64,000 nt of DNA from Spongiibacter tropicus DSM 19543. GTDB taxonomy: Bacteria; Pseudomonadota; Gammaproteobacteria; Pseudomonadales; Spongiibacteraceae. This document shows positions 8,183 to 16,865 of the stretch, piece by piece. The stretch covers positions 376,463 through 440,462 of the forward strand of contig NZ_ATUS01000001.1 of NCBI RefSeq assembly GCF_000420325.1, given 5' to 3'. A program made the position numbers and the translations under genes. Positions within the stretch are counted from its first letter, which is position 1. Each line of letters begins with the position of its first letter. The notes beneath the pieces were generated by a model, which did no database searches, was not told where the DNA came from, and saw only the letters and a program-made list of their open reading frames with translations.

Positions 8183-9141
8183 TTACGCCCCTTGACGGTA
8201 AACCGCATGACATCTCCTTCAAGCTGCAACACCGCGCGCAACAACGGCAGTCCGGCAACCCGGATTTCTGCCAGATCAGCCGAGCCAAGGGGAATAACAT
8301 CACCGACCTCCAGCGCAGCGAGTTCGCCTAAACGCAGGGTTTTCTCGGCGAGAACATAGCGCGTCGCCACCGGGGCATTCAAACTCGCATCCACCATCGC
8401 CTGCTGCCACTGGGGGTCAGGCGCGCGAGTCTCAGCAAGTTCACTGCGCGACAGACTCTCCCGAATCGGCTCCAGCATGGCTGCCGGGCAACAGATATGG
8501 AATTCACCGCCACCGCCGCCCTCTGCATCAATCTGAAAACGGCAGACCACGACCGGGTCCGCCGCTCCGACAATGGTTGCCAGCGATGGATTGAGTTCGC
8601 TGCCCAAGGCCTGGCAGTGCAGCTCGCAAACCGGTTGCCAGGCCTCAGCCAGGTCCGCCTGCGCCCGAGCAATCAGTTTGTCGACAAGGCGCCGCTCTGC
8701 AGAACTGAAGTCGCGACCATCAGGCACGCCCGCCGCATGACTGCCACCAAAGAAAACTTCGACAAGGCGAAATACCAGGCGGGCATCAAATACCATCATC
8801 GCCGTCCCCTCAAGTGGAGCCAAGCGCATTAAATTCAGACTGGTTGGCAGGTACAGCGAATGCAAATAATTGGCGTAGGGCGTGAATTGAATTTCCAGCA
8901 GACTGATATCCACATCGTGGCCGAGCACGGTATTCAGACTTTGGCGAAAATGCTCGGCAAAGCGTCTGCTAAGCTGTTCCAGTCCCGGCAAACGCTTGCG
9001 AGTGACCGGATTGCGACGGGCGAGATCAAACTGAGCCGCCTCCGCTTGCGGCGCCACCTTGGCGGCTTTAGGCGGGGCATCGCTCTGCTGCACGGCAAGC
9101 AACAGGGCATCAATTTCTGCCTGCGAAAGCACGTTATTCAT
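8179..9141 (-). CDS. fliM: FliM-type C-ring switch protein
   Basis: Encodes 320 residues from the ATG at 9141, which has AGGAA 6-7 nt upstream; a TTG two codons earlier is less likely. The N-terminal CheY-P-binding peptide LSQAEIDALL is perfect. The middle domain (HDVDISLLEIQFTPY) and the C-terminal SpoA domain are present, so the length is normal. The GGxG loop that contacts FliG is altered: FFGGSHAAG where FliM usually has FFGGDGR. It overlaps fliN by 4 nt and follows the Hpt gene by 15 nt. Confidence 0.93.
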   Translation of the reverse strand: MNNVLSQAEIDALLLAVQQSDAPPKAAKVAPQAEAAQFDLARRNPVTRKRLPGLEQLSRRFAEHFRQSLNTVLGHDVDISLLEIQFTPYANYLHSLYLPTSLNLMRLAPLEGTAMMVFDARLVFRLVEVFFGGSHAAGVPDGRDFSSAERRLVDKLIARAQADLAEAWQPVCELHCQALGSELNPSLATIVGAADPVVVCRFQIDAEGGGGGEFHICCPAAMLEPIRESLSRSELAETRAPDPQWQQAMVDASLNAPVATRYVLAEKTLRLGELAALEVGDVIPLGSADLAEIRVAGLPLLRAVLQLEGDVMRFTVKGRK

Positions 9142-9156
9142 TGCCAATTCCTGCCA

Positions 9157-9537
9157 TCACATCACGCTCCGCGCGGCGTACCACTGCTCAAGTGCCGCCA
9201 CAACACCGCGGAGGTCACTCTTTAAACTGACAAGCAGGCTCGGCGCCAAAGCCAGGTCGTCATTTCGACCCAGCTCTTCCATCGCCCGGCACTGCGCTGC
9301 GTAGCCACCCGCGCCGACCCCCAGCGCACCGCCTTTCAGGGTATGAGCAGAGCGCCGCAGCTCCTCAGCATCTCCCGCGTCAATAGCGTCATTAATCCGC
9401 TGCAGGCGCAGCTCTGCATCCTGCTGAAAACTCGAAAATAAAATCTGCATATCGTCAGGCATAATGCTGAATATCTCTTCCAGCACCGCTTCGTCCAGCA
9501 CCTCGACCGGCAACCGCGCCGTCGTATGATCATTCAC
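9157..9537 (-). CDS. Stand-alone Hpt phosphotransfer protein
   Basis: Encodes 126 residues forming a single four-helix Hpt domain with the full phosphorylation motif AHTLKGGALGVGA (His65). No kinase or receiver is attached, so it would shuttle phosphate between a hybrid kinase and a receiver such as the CheY-like protein downstream. It starts at a GTG that overlaps the stop of the FliG-like gene by 4 nt (GTGA). An Hpt inside a C-ring gene cluster is not part of ordinary flagellar operons. Confidence 0.88.
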   Translation of the reverse strand: MNDHTTARLPVEVLDEAVLEEIFSIMPDDMQILFSSFQQDAELRLQRINDAIDAGDAEELRRSAHTLKGGALGVGAGGYAAQCRAMEELGRNDDLALAPSLLVSLKSDLRGVVAALEQWYAARSVM

Positions 9538-10883
9538 TGTGCCACCACCTTTGCGGCCGGTGAGAGCGGACGCCGCTCCAATACAATTTCACCTACCTGA
9601 GCCAGACGCTTGGTTGCCACCAGCAACTCCTGCTGCGCCCGCTTGATCTGCGCCAAATCAGCTCTTCCGGCCACCGCTCGGTAATCCGGATAAACCTCCT
9701 GTAACACCGCCAACATCCTCTCACGCAATTCACCGCTACTGCCTTGTACAGCGAAGTGGATCGTCTCCGCCTCGAACTGTTCCAACACGGTTCTCAGGTC
9801 GTCGTCACTGAGACGCGTAAGTTGGTCAAAGCTGAACATCCGCTCTTCAACGCGCTCGGCCAATGCCGGGCGCCGCTGGCGAAGTCCCTCAAGCAGCTGG
9901 CTTTCACTGCCCATATCCAGTTCATTGAGCAGCGCAGCAGCCAGACTCTCACCTGCCATGGGCTGTCGTCCGCGCCCTACATTCTGCAGGTGTTCTTCGA
10001 TCAGGTAATCCAGCTCTTCCAGTGCTGCGGGCGACAGCGACTCCAGCGCAGCCAGCCGCGCCAGCAAGTCCTCCCGCTTTTCACCGGTAAAAGACATCAA
10101 CACTTCCGCCGCCTGCGATGACTCCAGGCAAGCGATCAGCACCGCCTGAATCTGCGGGTGTTCACGACGCAGCATGTCAACAATCGCCTGGGCACTTAAC
10201 CACTTAAGCTTTCCAATTTGCCCGGACTGCCCGTGCGGCGCCAACTGACGACGCAGCAATGCGGCCTTGTCCTCACCCAACGCGTCTGACAGCAGATCCC
10301 GAACCTGATCGGCCCTGCCGTTTGCGACCAGCGATACCTGTAAACTGTCCCGCTCAAACCGCTGCAATATCTGCGTGAGGCGCGATGCATCAGGAGCGTT
10401 GAGGCGAGACATCAATTCTGCAGCGCGCTGGACATGCTGCGGGCGCAGCTCCCGCAACACTGCGGCCGCCCGCTCCGATGACAAGGCGGTTAACAATACC
10501 GCCGCCTGTTCCGCGTCGCCGCTATCGGCCTCGTTATCGGCAATCAGGGTCCCCTCGGTCAGCCATGCCCCCAGAACCGCAGCCACCCTTCCAGGTTCTT
10601 CATCCGCACTGCGCTGAAGATGATGCAGCAAGGAGCGATAATCGGCCGGAGCAGACACTGCTTCGGGTCGCTGCCGGGAGCCAAGCTGCTGAAGAAACAA
10701 TGACAATCCCAGGCCAGCGGCAATGCACAAGGCCGCAATGCCCAACTCCGAGGATATCGGCAGGAGAAGGCAAAACAATGCACACAGAATCAATGCCAGC
10801 AGCAGTAAAAGCTGCCAGGCAATGCCCTGAGAAAAACTGTCATTTTTTTGACTATCTACCACAATGCTCACAAAATTTGTCAC
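9534..10883 (-). CDS. Membrane-anchored FliG-like protein
   Basis: Encodes 449 residues, about 115 more than FliG. Two hydrophobic helices (about 22-42 and 47-66) precede a complete FliG: N domain (about 122-215), middle domain with the FliM-binding EHPQ at 241-244, and C domain (about 310-435, MFSFDQLTRLSDDDLRTVLE). By eye alignment with E. coli FliG, torque residues Lys264, Arg281, Asp288, Asp289 and Arg297 are Gln380, Val397, Val404, Ala405 and Asp409. It may attach itself to the membrane instead of to FliF and is unlikely to work as a normal stator-facing rotor. The start is taken at the GTG 10883; GTG codons 5, 8 and 9 are alternatives. It is the first gene of the cluster. Confidence 0.85.
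   Translation of the reverse strand: MTNFVSIVVDSQKNDSFSQGIAWQLLLLLALILCALFCLLLPISSELGIAALCIAAGLGLSLFLQQLGSRQRPEAVSAPADYRSLLHHLQRSADEEPGRVAAVLGAWLTEGTLIADNEADSGDAEQAAVLLTALSSERAAAVLRELRPQHVQRAAELMSRLNAPDASRLTQILQRFERDSLQVSLVANGRADQVRDLLSDALGEDKAALLRRQLAPHGQSGQIGKLKWLSAQAIVDMLRREHPQIQAVLIACLESSQAAEVLMSFTGEKREDLLARLAALESLSPAALEELDYLIEEHLQNVGRGRQPMAGESLAAALLNELDMGSESQLLEGLRQRRPALAERVEERMFSFDQLTRLSDDDLRTVLEQFEAETIHFAVQGSSGELRERMLAVLQEVYPDYRAVAGRADLAQIKRAQQELLVATKRLAQVGEIVLERRPLSPAAKVVAQ
10838..10854 (-). promoter_or_regulatory. FleQ-like box 1 (inside the 5' end of the FliG-like gene)
   Basis: Contains GTCA-N6-TGAC at 10839-10852 with a T-only spacer on the plus strand, so GTCA-AAAAAA-TGAC on the coding strand. 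The FleQ consensus in Pseudomonas is GTCA-N6-TGAC with an A/T-rich spacer. Its centre is exactly 40 bp from that of box 2. FleQ is known to act from leader-region sites at several flagellar promoters, and this placement fits that pattern. Confidence 0.5.
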
Positions 10884-10895
10884 TTTTTTGACAAA
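10876..10895 (-). promoter_or_regulatory. FleQ-like box 2 (overlapping the start codon)
   Basis: TTTGTCA-N6-TGACAAA is a perfect inverted repeat with 7-bp arms and a 6-bp T-rich spacer. Its core GTCA-N6-TGAC (10879-10892) fits the FleQ consensus. It covers the GTG assumed as the start of the FliG-like gene, so a regulator bound here would sit in the leader, about 60 nt after the sigma-54-like element. Confidence 0.55.
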
Positions 10896-10949
10896 AGCCC
10901 CTCAAAAAGCTCTGCTTATACGCGCTATCGAGCCCACAGTGAGGAATGT

Positions 10950-10965
10950 AGCAGGATACGGGCCA
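10950..10965 (-). promoter_or_regulatory. Sigma-54 (RpoN)-type promoter of the C-ring-like cluster
   Basis: On the minus strand, TGGCCCGTATCCTGCT matches the -24/-12 consensus TGGCACG-N4-TTGCT at 10 of 12 defined positions, with GG and GC separated by the required 10 nt. The start point would be near 10938, giving a leader of about 55 nt to the GTG at 10883. FleQ-like boxes in that leader strengthen the assignment. Confidence 0.55.
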
Positions 10966-10996
10966 GCTCCTGACAAGCCGACACGCAAGAAGGAGG

Positions 10997-11896
10997 TTAG
11001 CGTTTCAGCTCGACAAAGGGCAATGCTGTTGGCCCGCCCACATCCACGGTTTGGGAGGCATCAAAAGGATGGGGTTCTCGATCCAGACTTCGGTCGATAT
11101 CCAGGTTGGCAAAATCGAATAAGGCCGTATCTGCCAACTGCGATGGCGCAATGTTCTGCATGGACGAGAAGATTTTTTCAATGCGGCTGCCGTCCTGCTT
11201 TTCCCACTCCAGCAGCATCTTGCGGATATTTTGTCGCTGCAGATTTTCCTGCGAACCGCAGAGATTGCAGGGAATGATCGGGAACTGTTTATAGGCCGAA
11301 AACTTCTCGATATCCGCCTCGCGACAATAGGCCAGCGGGCGGATGATGATATTGCGTTTGTCGTCAGACAGCAGTTTGGGTGGCATCGCCGCCATACGCG
11401 AACCGTAAAACATATTCAAAAACAGCGTTTGCACCATGTCGTCTTTATGGTGACCCAGCGCGATTTTATTGGCCCCGATCTGCTCTGCAAAACCGTAGAG
11501 CGTCCCCCTTCGCAGGCGGGAACACAGGCCGCAGGTGGTTTTTCCTTCGGGGATTTTTTCCTTAACAATGGAATAGGTGTCGCGGTTGACGATGTAATAC
11601 TCAATACCCAGCCCATCGAGGTATTCTGGCAGCACATGCTCTGGAAAACCCGGCTGCTTTTGATCCATGTTGACGGCTACCAACTCAAATCGAACCGGCG
11701 CACTTTTTTGCAGGTTCATCAGGATATCGAGCATCGTGTAACTGTCTTTCCCACCTGACAGACAGACCATGACGCGATCGCCGTCTTCAATCATGCGATA
11801 GTCTTCAATCGCCTTACCGGTATGACGCCGCAGCCGCTTTTGCAGCTTGTTGAATTCAAGCTTGGGCATTGCCTGATTGTCGGAAGCGGGAAACAT
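10997..11896 (-). CDS. ttcA: TtcA tRNA 2-thiocytidine synthetase
   Basis: Encodes 299 residues if started at the ATG 11896; an in-frame start at 11938 (313 residues) and one at 11869 are also open. The PP-loop SGGKDS and the cluster cysteines CGLC and CNLC are present, with the family block [14 protein letters not shown] at the start. TtcA uses ATP and an iron-sulfur cluster to convert cytidine 32 to 2-thiocytidine in certain tRNAs. It is transcribed alone toward the C-ring-like cluster, with 113 nt between them. Confidence 0.96.
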   Translation of the reverse strand: MFPASDNQAMPKLEFNKLQKRLRRHTGKAIEDYRMIEDGDRVMVCLSGGKDSYTMLDILMNLQKSAPVRFELVAVNMDQKQPGFPEHVLPEYLDGLGIEYYIVNRDTYSIVKEKIPEGKTTCGLCSRLRRGTLYGFAEQIGANKIALGHHKDDMVQTLFLNMFYGSRMAAMPPKLLSDDKRNIIIRPLAYCREADIEKFSAYKQFPIIPCNLCGSQENLQRQNIRKMLLEWEKQDGSRIEKIFSSMQNIAPSQLADTALFDFANLDIDRSLDREPHPFDASQTVDVGGPTALPFVELKR

Positions 11897-11938
11897 ATCG
11901 CCTACCTGCCTGTCGTCGGGATTACGGAAGCGCCGCAT

Positions 11939-12184
11939 TATATAGAGTTGACCAAATCTCAGCCAGCGACGGTAAAAAATCCGGCAAATCCTGCTGAAAG
12001 CGACGCCCTGACTGGTAATCCGGCGCCCAGCTGTCTATCATTAGCGCGCCAAAATCTGCTGGCATGAGGTGTTATCTACACGGCCAGACCCCGGCACGGG
12101 TGCATGCCGGATTGTGTAATCCACATCCGGTCGCACCCGCTCACAAAGGCTTACACCAAACAATCACCAGAAAGGGAACGCTCC
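11939..12184. other. Intergenic region between divergent ttcA and mdh
   Basis: This 246-nt region must hold the promoters of ttcA and mdh. A TTGACC at 11948-11953 on the plus strand could be a -35, but the -10 is poor. No RNA gene or conserved open frame was seen. The mdh Shine-Dalgarno AAAGGGA lies just before its ATG. Confidence 0.4.
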
Positions 12185-13165
12185 ATGAAACAACCCGTTC
12201 GTGTCACCGTTACCGGTGCAGCAGGCCAGATCGGCTACGCACTGCTTTTCCGCATCGCCTCAGGCGCCATGCTGGGCGACGACCAGCCCGTCATTCTGCA
12301 ACTGCTGGACATTACTCCTGCTCTGGACGCGCTTGAAGGCGTCAAGATGGAACTTGAAGACTGTGCCTTCCCGCTGCTGAGCGGCGTGGTGTGCACTGAC
12401 GACCCGAACGTCGGCTTCAAAGACGCCGATTACGCCCTGCTGGTTGGCGCGCGCCCCCGCGGTCCCGGCATGGAGCGCAAAGACTTGCTGGAAGCCAATG
12501 CGGCAATCTTCTCCGTTCAAGGTAAAGCCATTGACGAGAACGCCAGCAAAAACATCAAAGTCCTGGTCGTTGGCAACCCCGCTAACACTAACGCTCTGAT
12601 CACTCAGCGCAACGCGCCGTCAATCAGCCCCCGCAACTTCACTGCGATGACTCGTCTGGACCACAACCGTGCCATGACACAAATCGCGCAGAAGACCGGC
12701 AAGACGGTTAACGACGTGACCAACATGACCATCTGGGGTAACCACTCAGCGACTCAGTACCCTGACCTGTTCAATGCCAAAGTCGACGGCAAAACAGCGT
12801 CAGACCTGGTTGACCAGGACTGGCTGGAAAATGACTTTATCCCGACCGTGCAACAGCGCGGCGCCGCCATCATTAAAGCCCGCGGCGCGTCTTCTGCCGC
12901 CTCTGCGGCCAACGCGGCTATCGACCATGTACGCAGCTGGGCGCTGGGCACTGACGGCGACGACTGGGTATCTATGGGCGTATACAGCGACGGCAGCTAC
13001 GGCATTCAGGAAGGCCTGATCTACTCCTTCCCCTGCCGCTGCAAAGATGGCGAGTGGGAAATTGTGCAAGGCGTTGACGTTAACGACTTCAGCCGCGCCA
13101 AAATGGAAGCCACTGAGCAAGAACTGGCGGAAGAGCGCGACGGCGTTAAGCACCTGCTGCCGTAA
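12185..13165 (+). CDS. mdh: NAD-dependent malate dehydrogenase
   Basis: Encodes 326 residues from the ATG at 12185 ([20 protein letters not shown]), preceded by a purine-rich ribosome-binding site. Nucleotide-binding [10 protein letters not shown], substrate arginines in [17 protein letters not shown] and the catalytic histidine in [11 protein letters not shown] are intact. The length and sequence fit the 325-330-residue type 2 malate dehydrogenase of Burkholderia and Pseudomonas relatives rather than E. coli Mdh (312). It interconverts malate and oxaloacetate in the TCA cycle. A strong terminator follows. Confidence 0.97.
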   Translation: MKQPVRVTVTGAAGQIGYALLFRIASGAMLGDDQPVILQLLDITPALDALEGVKMELEDCAFPLLSGVVCTDDPNVGFKDADYALLVGARPRGPGMERKDLLEANAAIFSVQGKAIDENASKNIKVLVVGNPANTNALITQRNAPSISPRNFTAMTRLDHNRAMTQIAQKTGKTVNDVTNMTIWGNHSATQYPDLFNAKVDGKTASDLVDQDWLENDFIPTVQQRGAAIIKARGASSAASAANAAIDHVRSWALGTDGDDWVSMGVYSDGSYGIQEGLIYSFPCRCKDGEWEIVQGVDVNDFSRAKMEATEQELAEERDGVKHLLP

Positions 13166-13195
13166 GTACTATTTTGCGTACTATCTTGCTATAGC

Positions 13196-13224
13196 AAAAA
13201 GGCGACCCCAGGGTCGCCTTTTTT
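13196..13224. terminator. Bidirectional terminator between mdh and rpoS
   Basis: AAAAAGGCGACCC-CA-GGGTCGCCTTTTTT forms a near-perfect GC-rich hairpin with A and T tracts on both sides, so it can end mdh on the plus strand and rpoS on the minus strand. Confidence 0.93.
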
Positions 13225-13256
13225 ATTGCCCGTCTGTTACGCGTGACAGCAAACCG

Positions 13257-14225
13257 TCAGTTGTTTTCCTCTGCAAACAAGGCCTGCGCACTCAAGCCGT
13301 TGCTTTCAAACATGCCACGCAGACTTTTCAGTGCCTCGACCTGAATTTGCCTCACGCGCTCCCGGGTAAGACCGATCTCGCGCCCGACCTCTTCCAGCGT
13401 CGAGGGTTCGTGCCCGCGCAGACCAAAGCGCCGCAATACCACCTCGCACTGCTTCTCTGTCAGCTCATCCAGCCAATGGTCAATACAGTCAGAGATATCT
13501 TCGTTTTGAAGAATCTCGCTGGGATTCAGCGCCTGATTATCGGCAATGGTATCAAGCAGAACTTGATCAGAGTCCTGAGCAAGGGGCACATCGACGGACC
13601 CTACCCGCTCTTTCAGGCTGCACAGACGCTTGGCCTCGGCTACGGGCCGGTCTAGCTCTCGAGCCATTTCCTCAGGAGAAGGCATGTGGTCGAGCTTCTG
13701 ACTCAGCTCGCGCTCGGCGCGCAAATAACTGTTCAGCTCTTTGACCACATGTATCGGCAGACGAATGGTGCGGGTCTGATTCATAATTGCCCGCTCAATG
13801 GTCTGGCGAATCCACCACGTCGCATAGGTAGAAAAACGAAAGCCTCGCTCTGGATCAAATTTTTCAACCGCTCTAATCAGGCCGAGGTTCCCCTCTTCCA
13901 CCAGATCCAAAAGAGTCAGCCCGCGATTGAGATAGCGTCGGGCGATTTTCACCACCAAGCGCAAGTTGCTCTCAATCATGCGCTTGCGTCCCGCCTCGTC
14001 ACCCTTGCGCGCCAGACGGGCAAAGTGGACCTCTTCTTCAGCAGTTAATAGCGGAGAGTAGCCAATTTCGTTTAGATACAGCTGGGTTACATCCAGCTCG
14101 GTTTGATGCCGACTGCGCTTCAGTCGACTGATTCCGGGTTCCACGCCTTCCTTTGCGTCGATATCTGTGCCCGCGAGAGGTTTTACGGAACGCTGTTTCT
14201 GCTTGTTCGATTGATCTAACCGCAT
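13257..14225 (-). CDS. rpoS: RpoS stationary-phase sigma factor
   Basis: Encodes 322 residues from the ATG at 14225, which has AAGGA about 7 nt upstream. The open frame extends to a TTG abutting the nlpD stop, but that start has no ribosome-binding site. Sigma-70 regions 1.2 to 4 are present: [39 protein letters not shown] (2.3-2.4) and the region 4 helix-turn-helix [19 protein letters not shown]. It directs general-stress transcription. Position behind nlpD is conserved; promoters within nlpD commonly drive it. Confidence 0.97.
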   Translation of the reverse strand: MRLDQSNKQKQRSVKPLAGTDIDAKEGVEPGISRLKRSRHQTELDVTQLYLNEIGYSPLLTAEEEVHFARLARKGDEAGRKRMIESNLRLVVKIARRYLNRGLTLLDLVEEGNLGLIRAVEKFDPERGFRFSTYATWWIRQTIERAIMNQTRTIRLPIHVVKELNSYLRAERELSQKLDHMPSPEEMARELDRPVAEAKRLCSLKERVGSVDVPLAQDSDQVLLDTIADNQALNPSEILQNEDISDCIDHWLDELTEKQCEVVLRRFGLRGHEPSTLEEVGREIGLTRERVRQIQVEALKSLRGMFESNGLSAQALFAEENN

Positions 14226-14297
14226 CGTCGAATCCTTATCACTAGGTTTGTTATTTTTTTCGACTTTGGCGGGCCTGCCCTGCTTGCGCTCCGGCAA

Positions 14298-15080
14298 TCA
14301 ACGCTGAGGCAATAATTTAAGCGGGTCCACCGGTTTTCCGTTTACTCGAACTTCAAAATGTAATTTCGCCGAGTCAGTGCCGCTGTCGCCCAATTCGGCG
14401 ATCGTCTGACCCGCTTTGACTTGCTCTCCCTCTTTGACCAATAAACGTCGATTGTGCCCGTAGGCACTCAAGTAACGCTCGGAGTGTTTCAGTATCAGCA
14501 GATTGCCGTAGCCCACCAGCCCACTGCCTGCATACACCACCACTCCACTGCGCGATGCTTTTACAGGCTCACCCATTTTGCCTTTGATATCAATACCCTT
14601 GTGGGCCTGACCAGAGGCAACGAAACGTCTAACCAGCGGACCGTGTACCGGCCAACGCCAGGATTCGCTACTGAAGGCGGGAGTGGTCGGCTTAGGCTTG
14701 GGTTTGGGCACAGCCGGAACGGGTGCCTTGGCAACATTGGCAGAAGGTTTTGCTGACGGAGTCGTCACAGCCTTTGCGGGCGACGCCGGTTTCGGCTTCG
14801 CAGCCACCGATGCCGAGCTCTCTTTCAGCTCAATGGCCTGACCCGGAAAAATGGTATAGGGCGGTGCGATGTTGTTAGCGTTCGCTAACCGCTTAACGTC
14901 GAAACCGTAGCGCCAGGCTATAGAAAACAGCGTATCGCCGCGGCTGACAACGTAGTATGGAGGCGCCTTCTCGGCAGGGTTATAACGGTCATAGACAGGC
15001 GCAGGACGATGAGGCCCGGCACAGCCAACCAAGGCAGCCAGGAGCACGAGGAGCCAGGCTCTGTGTCCGAACGGCTTCAC
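14298..15080 (-). CDS. nlpD: NlpD LysM/LytM lipoprotein (amidase activator)
   Basis: Encodes 260 residues: a lipoprotein signal ending LVGC (Cys20), a LysM domain (YYVVSRGDTLFSIAWRYGF, about 42-87), a Lys/Pro/Ala-rich linker and a C-terminal M23/LytM domain. In the M23 domain HKGID is present, but the final HxH pair reads KLHFE, so one zinc ligand is missing. This fits NlpD, which lacks hydrolase activity and instead activates the amidase AmiC during cell separation. It lies directly upstream of rpoS. Confidence 0.95.
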   Translation of the reverse strand: MKPFGHRAWLLVLLAALVGCAGPHRPAPVYDRYNPAEKAPPYYVVSRGDTLFSIAWRYGFDVKRLANANNIAPPYTIFPGQAIELKESSASVAAKPKPASPAKAVTTPSAKPSANVAKAPVPAVPKPKPKPTTPAFSSESWRWPVHGPLVRRFVASGQAHKGIDIKGKMGEPVKASRSGVVVYAGSGLVGYGNLLILKHSERYLSAYGHNRRLLVKEGEQVKAGQTIAELGDSGTDSAKLHFEVRVNGKPVDPLKLLPQR

Positions 15081-15248
15081 GTGGTGCGCACCTGCACGCG
15101 TTAAAACTCCCTTTCTGGATGAATGGACGTCGCGGAAACTCCTTGCATCACGACGTAGGCCGAACTGTCACCGCTTATTGATTACTTTATGTACTTTACA
15201 GACTAACCGTTTAGATAAAAATAATCTTAAAAAATCAGCAAATATCGA

Positions 15249-16187
15249 CTAATCACGACGGGCTACCGTCTCAATGAAGAGTACCAGCACAAAGCCAACG
15301 ACCATCAAGCCCAGACAAAACAGCCACTGCGGATCAGCCTGAACAGCGTAGTCTCCCGGCAGTACATTATGCCAATCAAGGCTGTGCTCATCGCTGAGCA
15401 ACTGCCCGCTTCCGGTCAGTTTCCAAGGCCAGATAATGGACAACGACCCGAGCAGCACCCCAGTCAACACGGCCAACAAGGGGCCGCGATGTTGATGCAT
15501 CAGGTAGCTGAGCAATCGAACAAAGGCCATCAGCCCTGTCGCACAACCCAGCATGAACAGCGCAATCATCCCAACATCCAGCGATTTAATCGCCTGAATG
15601 ACCGGCTCGTACATGCCGAGCAGCAGCAGAATAAAACTGCCTGAAATACCCGGTAAAATCATCGCGCAAATTGCCAGCGCACCCGCGCCAAAAACGGTCA
15701 ACGCATTGACAGGCATTTCACCCGGTCTGACGACGGAAATCAGCAAGGCAAAGCCCACTCCTGCGAGCAAATACAGCCAGGCCCCTCGCGCATGAGGAAT
15801 CTGCCGGTAAACCAGCAGCGCCGACGCCAGAATCAAACCAAAGAAAAAGGATGCCATCAGCAGCGGATGGTGGTGCAGCGCCCAGGAAATCCCACGCGCC
15901 AGAGACAATACGCTCAAGCCAATCCCCAACAAGAGGCTGAGCAGGAAACCACCATTCACGTATTGCCAAGCGGCCGCTGGGCCGTTGCTGAACAGCAATT
16001 TCAGCGCTGCGAGGTTGCAGGCCTTCAGGCTATCGATCAGCTGATCATAGATGCCGGTGATGAATGCGATGGTGCCGCCAGACACGCCGGGGACAATATC
16101 TGCCGCCCCCATTGCCACGCCCCGCAGGAAAATACCGCCGCGCAAACCACCTGAACTCTTGTTCTGCGAATCAGGCAACGACACCAC
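15249..16187 (-). CDS. DUF368 membrane protein (PopT-type undecaprenyl-phosphate translocase)
   Basis: Encodes 312 residues with eight or so membrane helices. The N-terminal signature [20 protein letters not shown] and the repeat [20 protein letters not shown] define the DUF368 family, members of which return undecaprenyl phosphate across the membrane for envelope polymer synthesis. It starts at a GTG overlapping the end of pcm by 17 nt. It sits between pcm and nlpD, which are usually adjacent, and so is an insertion in an otherwise conserved order. Confidence 0.92.
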   Translation of the reverse strand: MVSLPDSQNKSSGGLRGGIFLRGVAMGAADIVPGVSGGTIAFITGIYDQLIDSLKACNLAALKLLFSNGPAAAWQYVNGGFLLSLLLGIGLSVLSLARGISWALHHHPLLMASFFFGLILASALLVYRQIPHARGAWLYLLAGVGFALLISVVRPGEMPVNALTVFGAGALAICAMILPGISGSFILLLLGMYEPVIQAIKSLDVGMIALFMLGCATGLMAFVRLLSYLMHQHRGPLLAVLTGVLLGSLSIIWPWKLTGSGQLLSDEHSLDWHNVLPGDYAVQADPQWLFCLGLMVVGFVLVLFIETVARRD

Positions 16188-16809
16188 CTACCATCGGCAC
16201 AAACATAACCGGCTCAATACACTGTTCTTCAAAACCGTCTTCGTGCCGGTCGTAAACATACAGACTCTGCTGCTGCCCCTGTTTGCCGACGGGGATCACC
16301 AGGCGGCCTCCCACGGCCAACTGGTCCAGCAACTCCTGAGGCACGACTTCCGGCGCCGCCGCTGACAGGATCGCATCGAACGGTCCACGTTGAGGCCAGC
16401 CCATGCCGCCATCAGCGTGACGCAGATGTACATTGTGCAATTTAAGATGACGCAGACGCTGCCGGGCTTTCTCCTGAAGTGGCCGGATACGCTCAACGCT
16501 GAACACCCGGTCCACCAGCTGCGCGAGTATGGCCGTTTGGTAGCCCGACCCAGCGCCAACCTCCAACACGCGTTCACGCGGCCCAAGCGCAAGCAACAAC
16601 TCCGTCATGCGAGCGACAATATAAGGCTGGGAGAGGGTTTGCTGAAAGCCGATGGGCAACGCGCTGTCTTCGTAGGCGCGGTGAGAAAGAGCTTCGTCGA
16701 GGAAGATATGTCGGGGCGTCGCGCGAATGGTGTCCAGCACCTTGCTGTCGTTAATACCCTGCGAGCGCAGCCGCTCAATCAGGCGGTCCCGGGTGCGCTG
16801 GGAGGTCAT
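16171..16809 (-). CDS. pcm: Protein-L-isoaspartate O-methyltransferase
   Basis: Encodes 212 residues from the ATG at 16809 ([19 protein letters not shown]), matching the Pseudomonas N-terminus; a GTG ten codons upstream is also open. The SAM-binding [18 protein letters not shown] and the [15 protein letters not shown] block are intact. The enzyme methylates isoaspartyl residues of damaged proteins, starting their repair, and typically sits near rpoS. Confidence 0.97.
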   Translation of the reverse strand: MTSQRTRDRLIERLRSQGINDSKVLDTIRATPRHIFLDEALSHRAYEDSALPIGFQQTLSQPYIVARMTELLLALGPRERVLEVGAGSGYQTAILAQLVDRVFSVERIRPLQEKARQRLRHLKLHNVHLRHADGGMGWPQRGPFDAILSAAAPEVVPQELLDQLAVGGRLVIPVGKQGQQQSLYVYDRHEDGFEEQCIEPVMFVPMVGGVVA

Positions 16810-16865
16810 CCCAATGCCCTGAAGATTAATGCTACTCACCTATGCTCTTCTCTACGTTATGGCCT

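Noticed and set aside
14225-14297. 24-codon N-terminal extension of rpoS from a TTG
   Set aside because: The TTG has no ribosome-binding site, whereas the ATG at 14225 has AAGGA at good spacing and gives the usual RpoS length.
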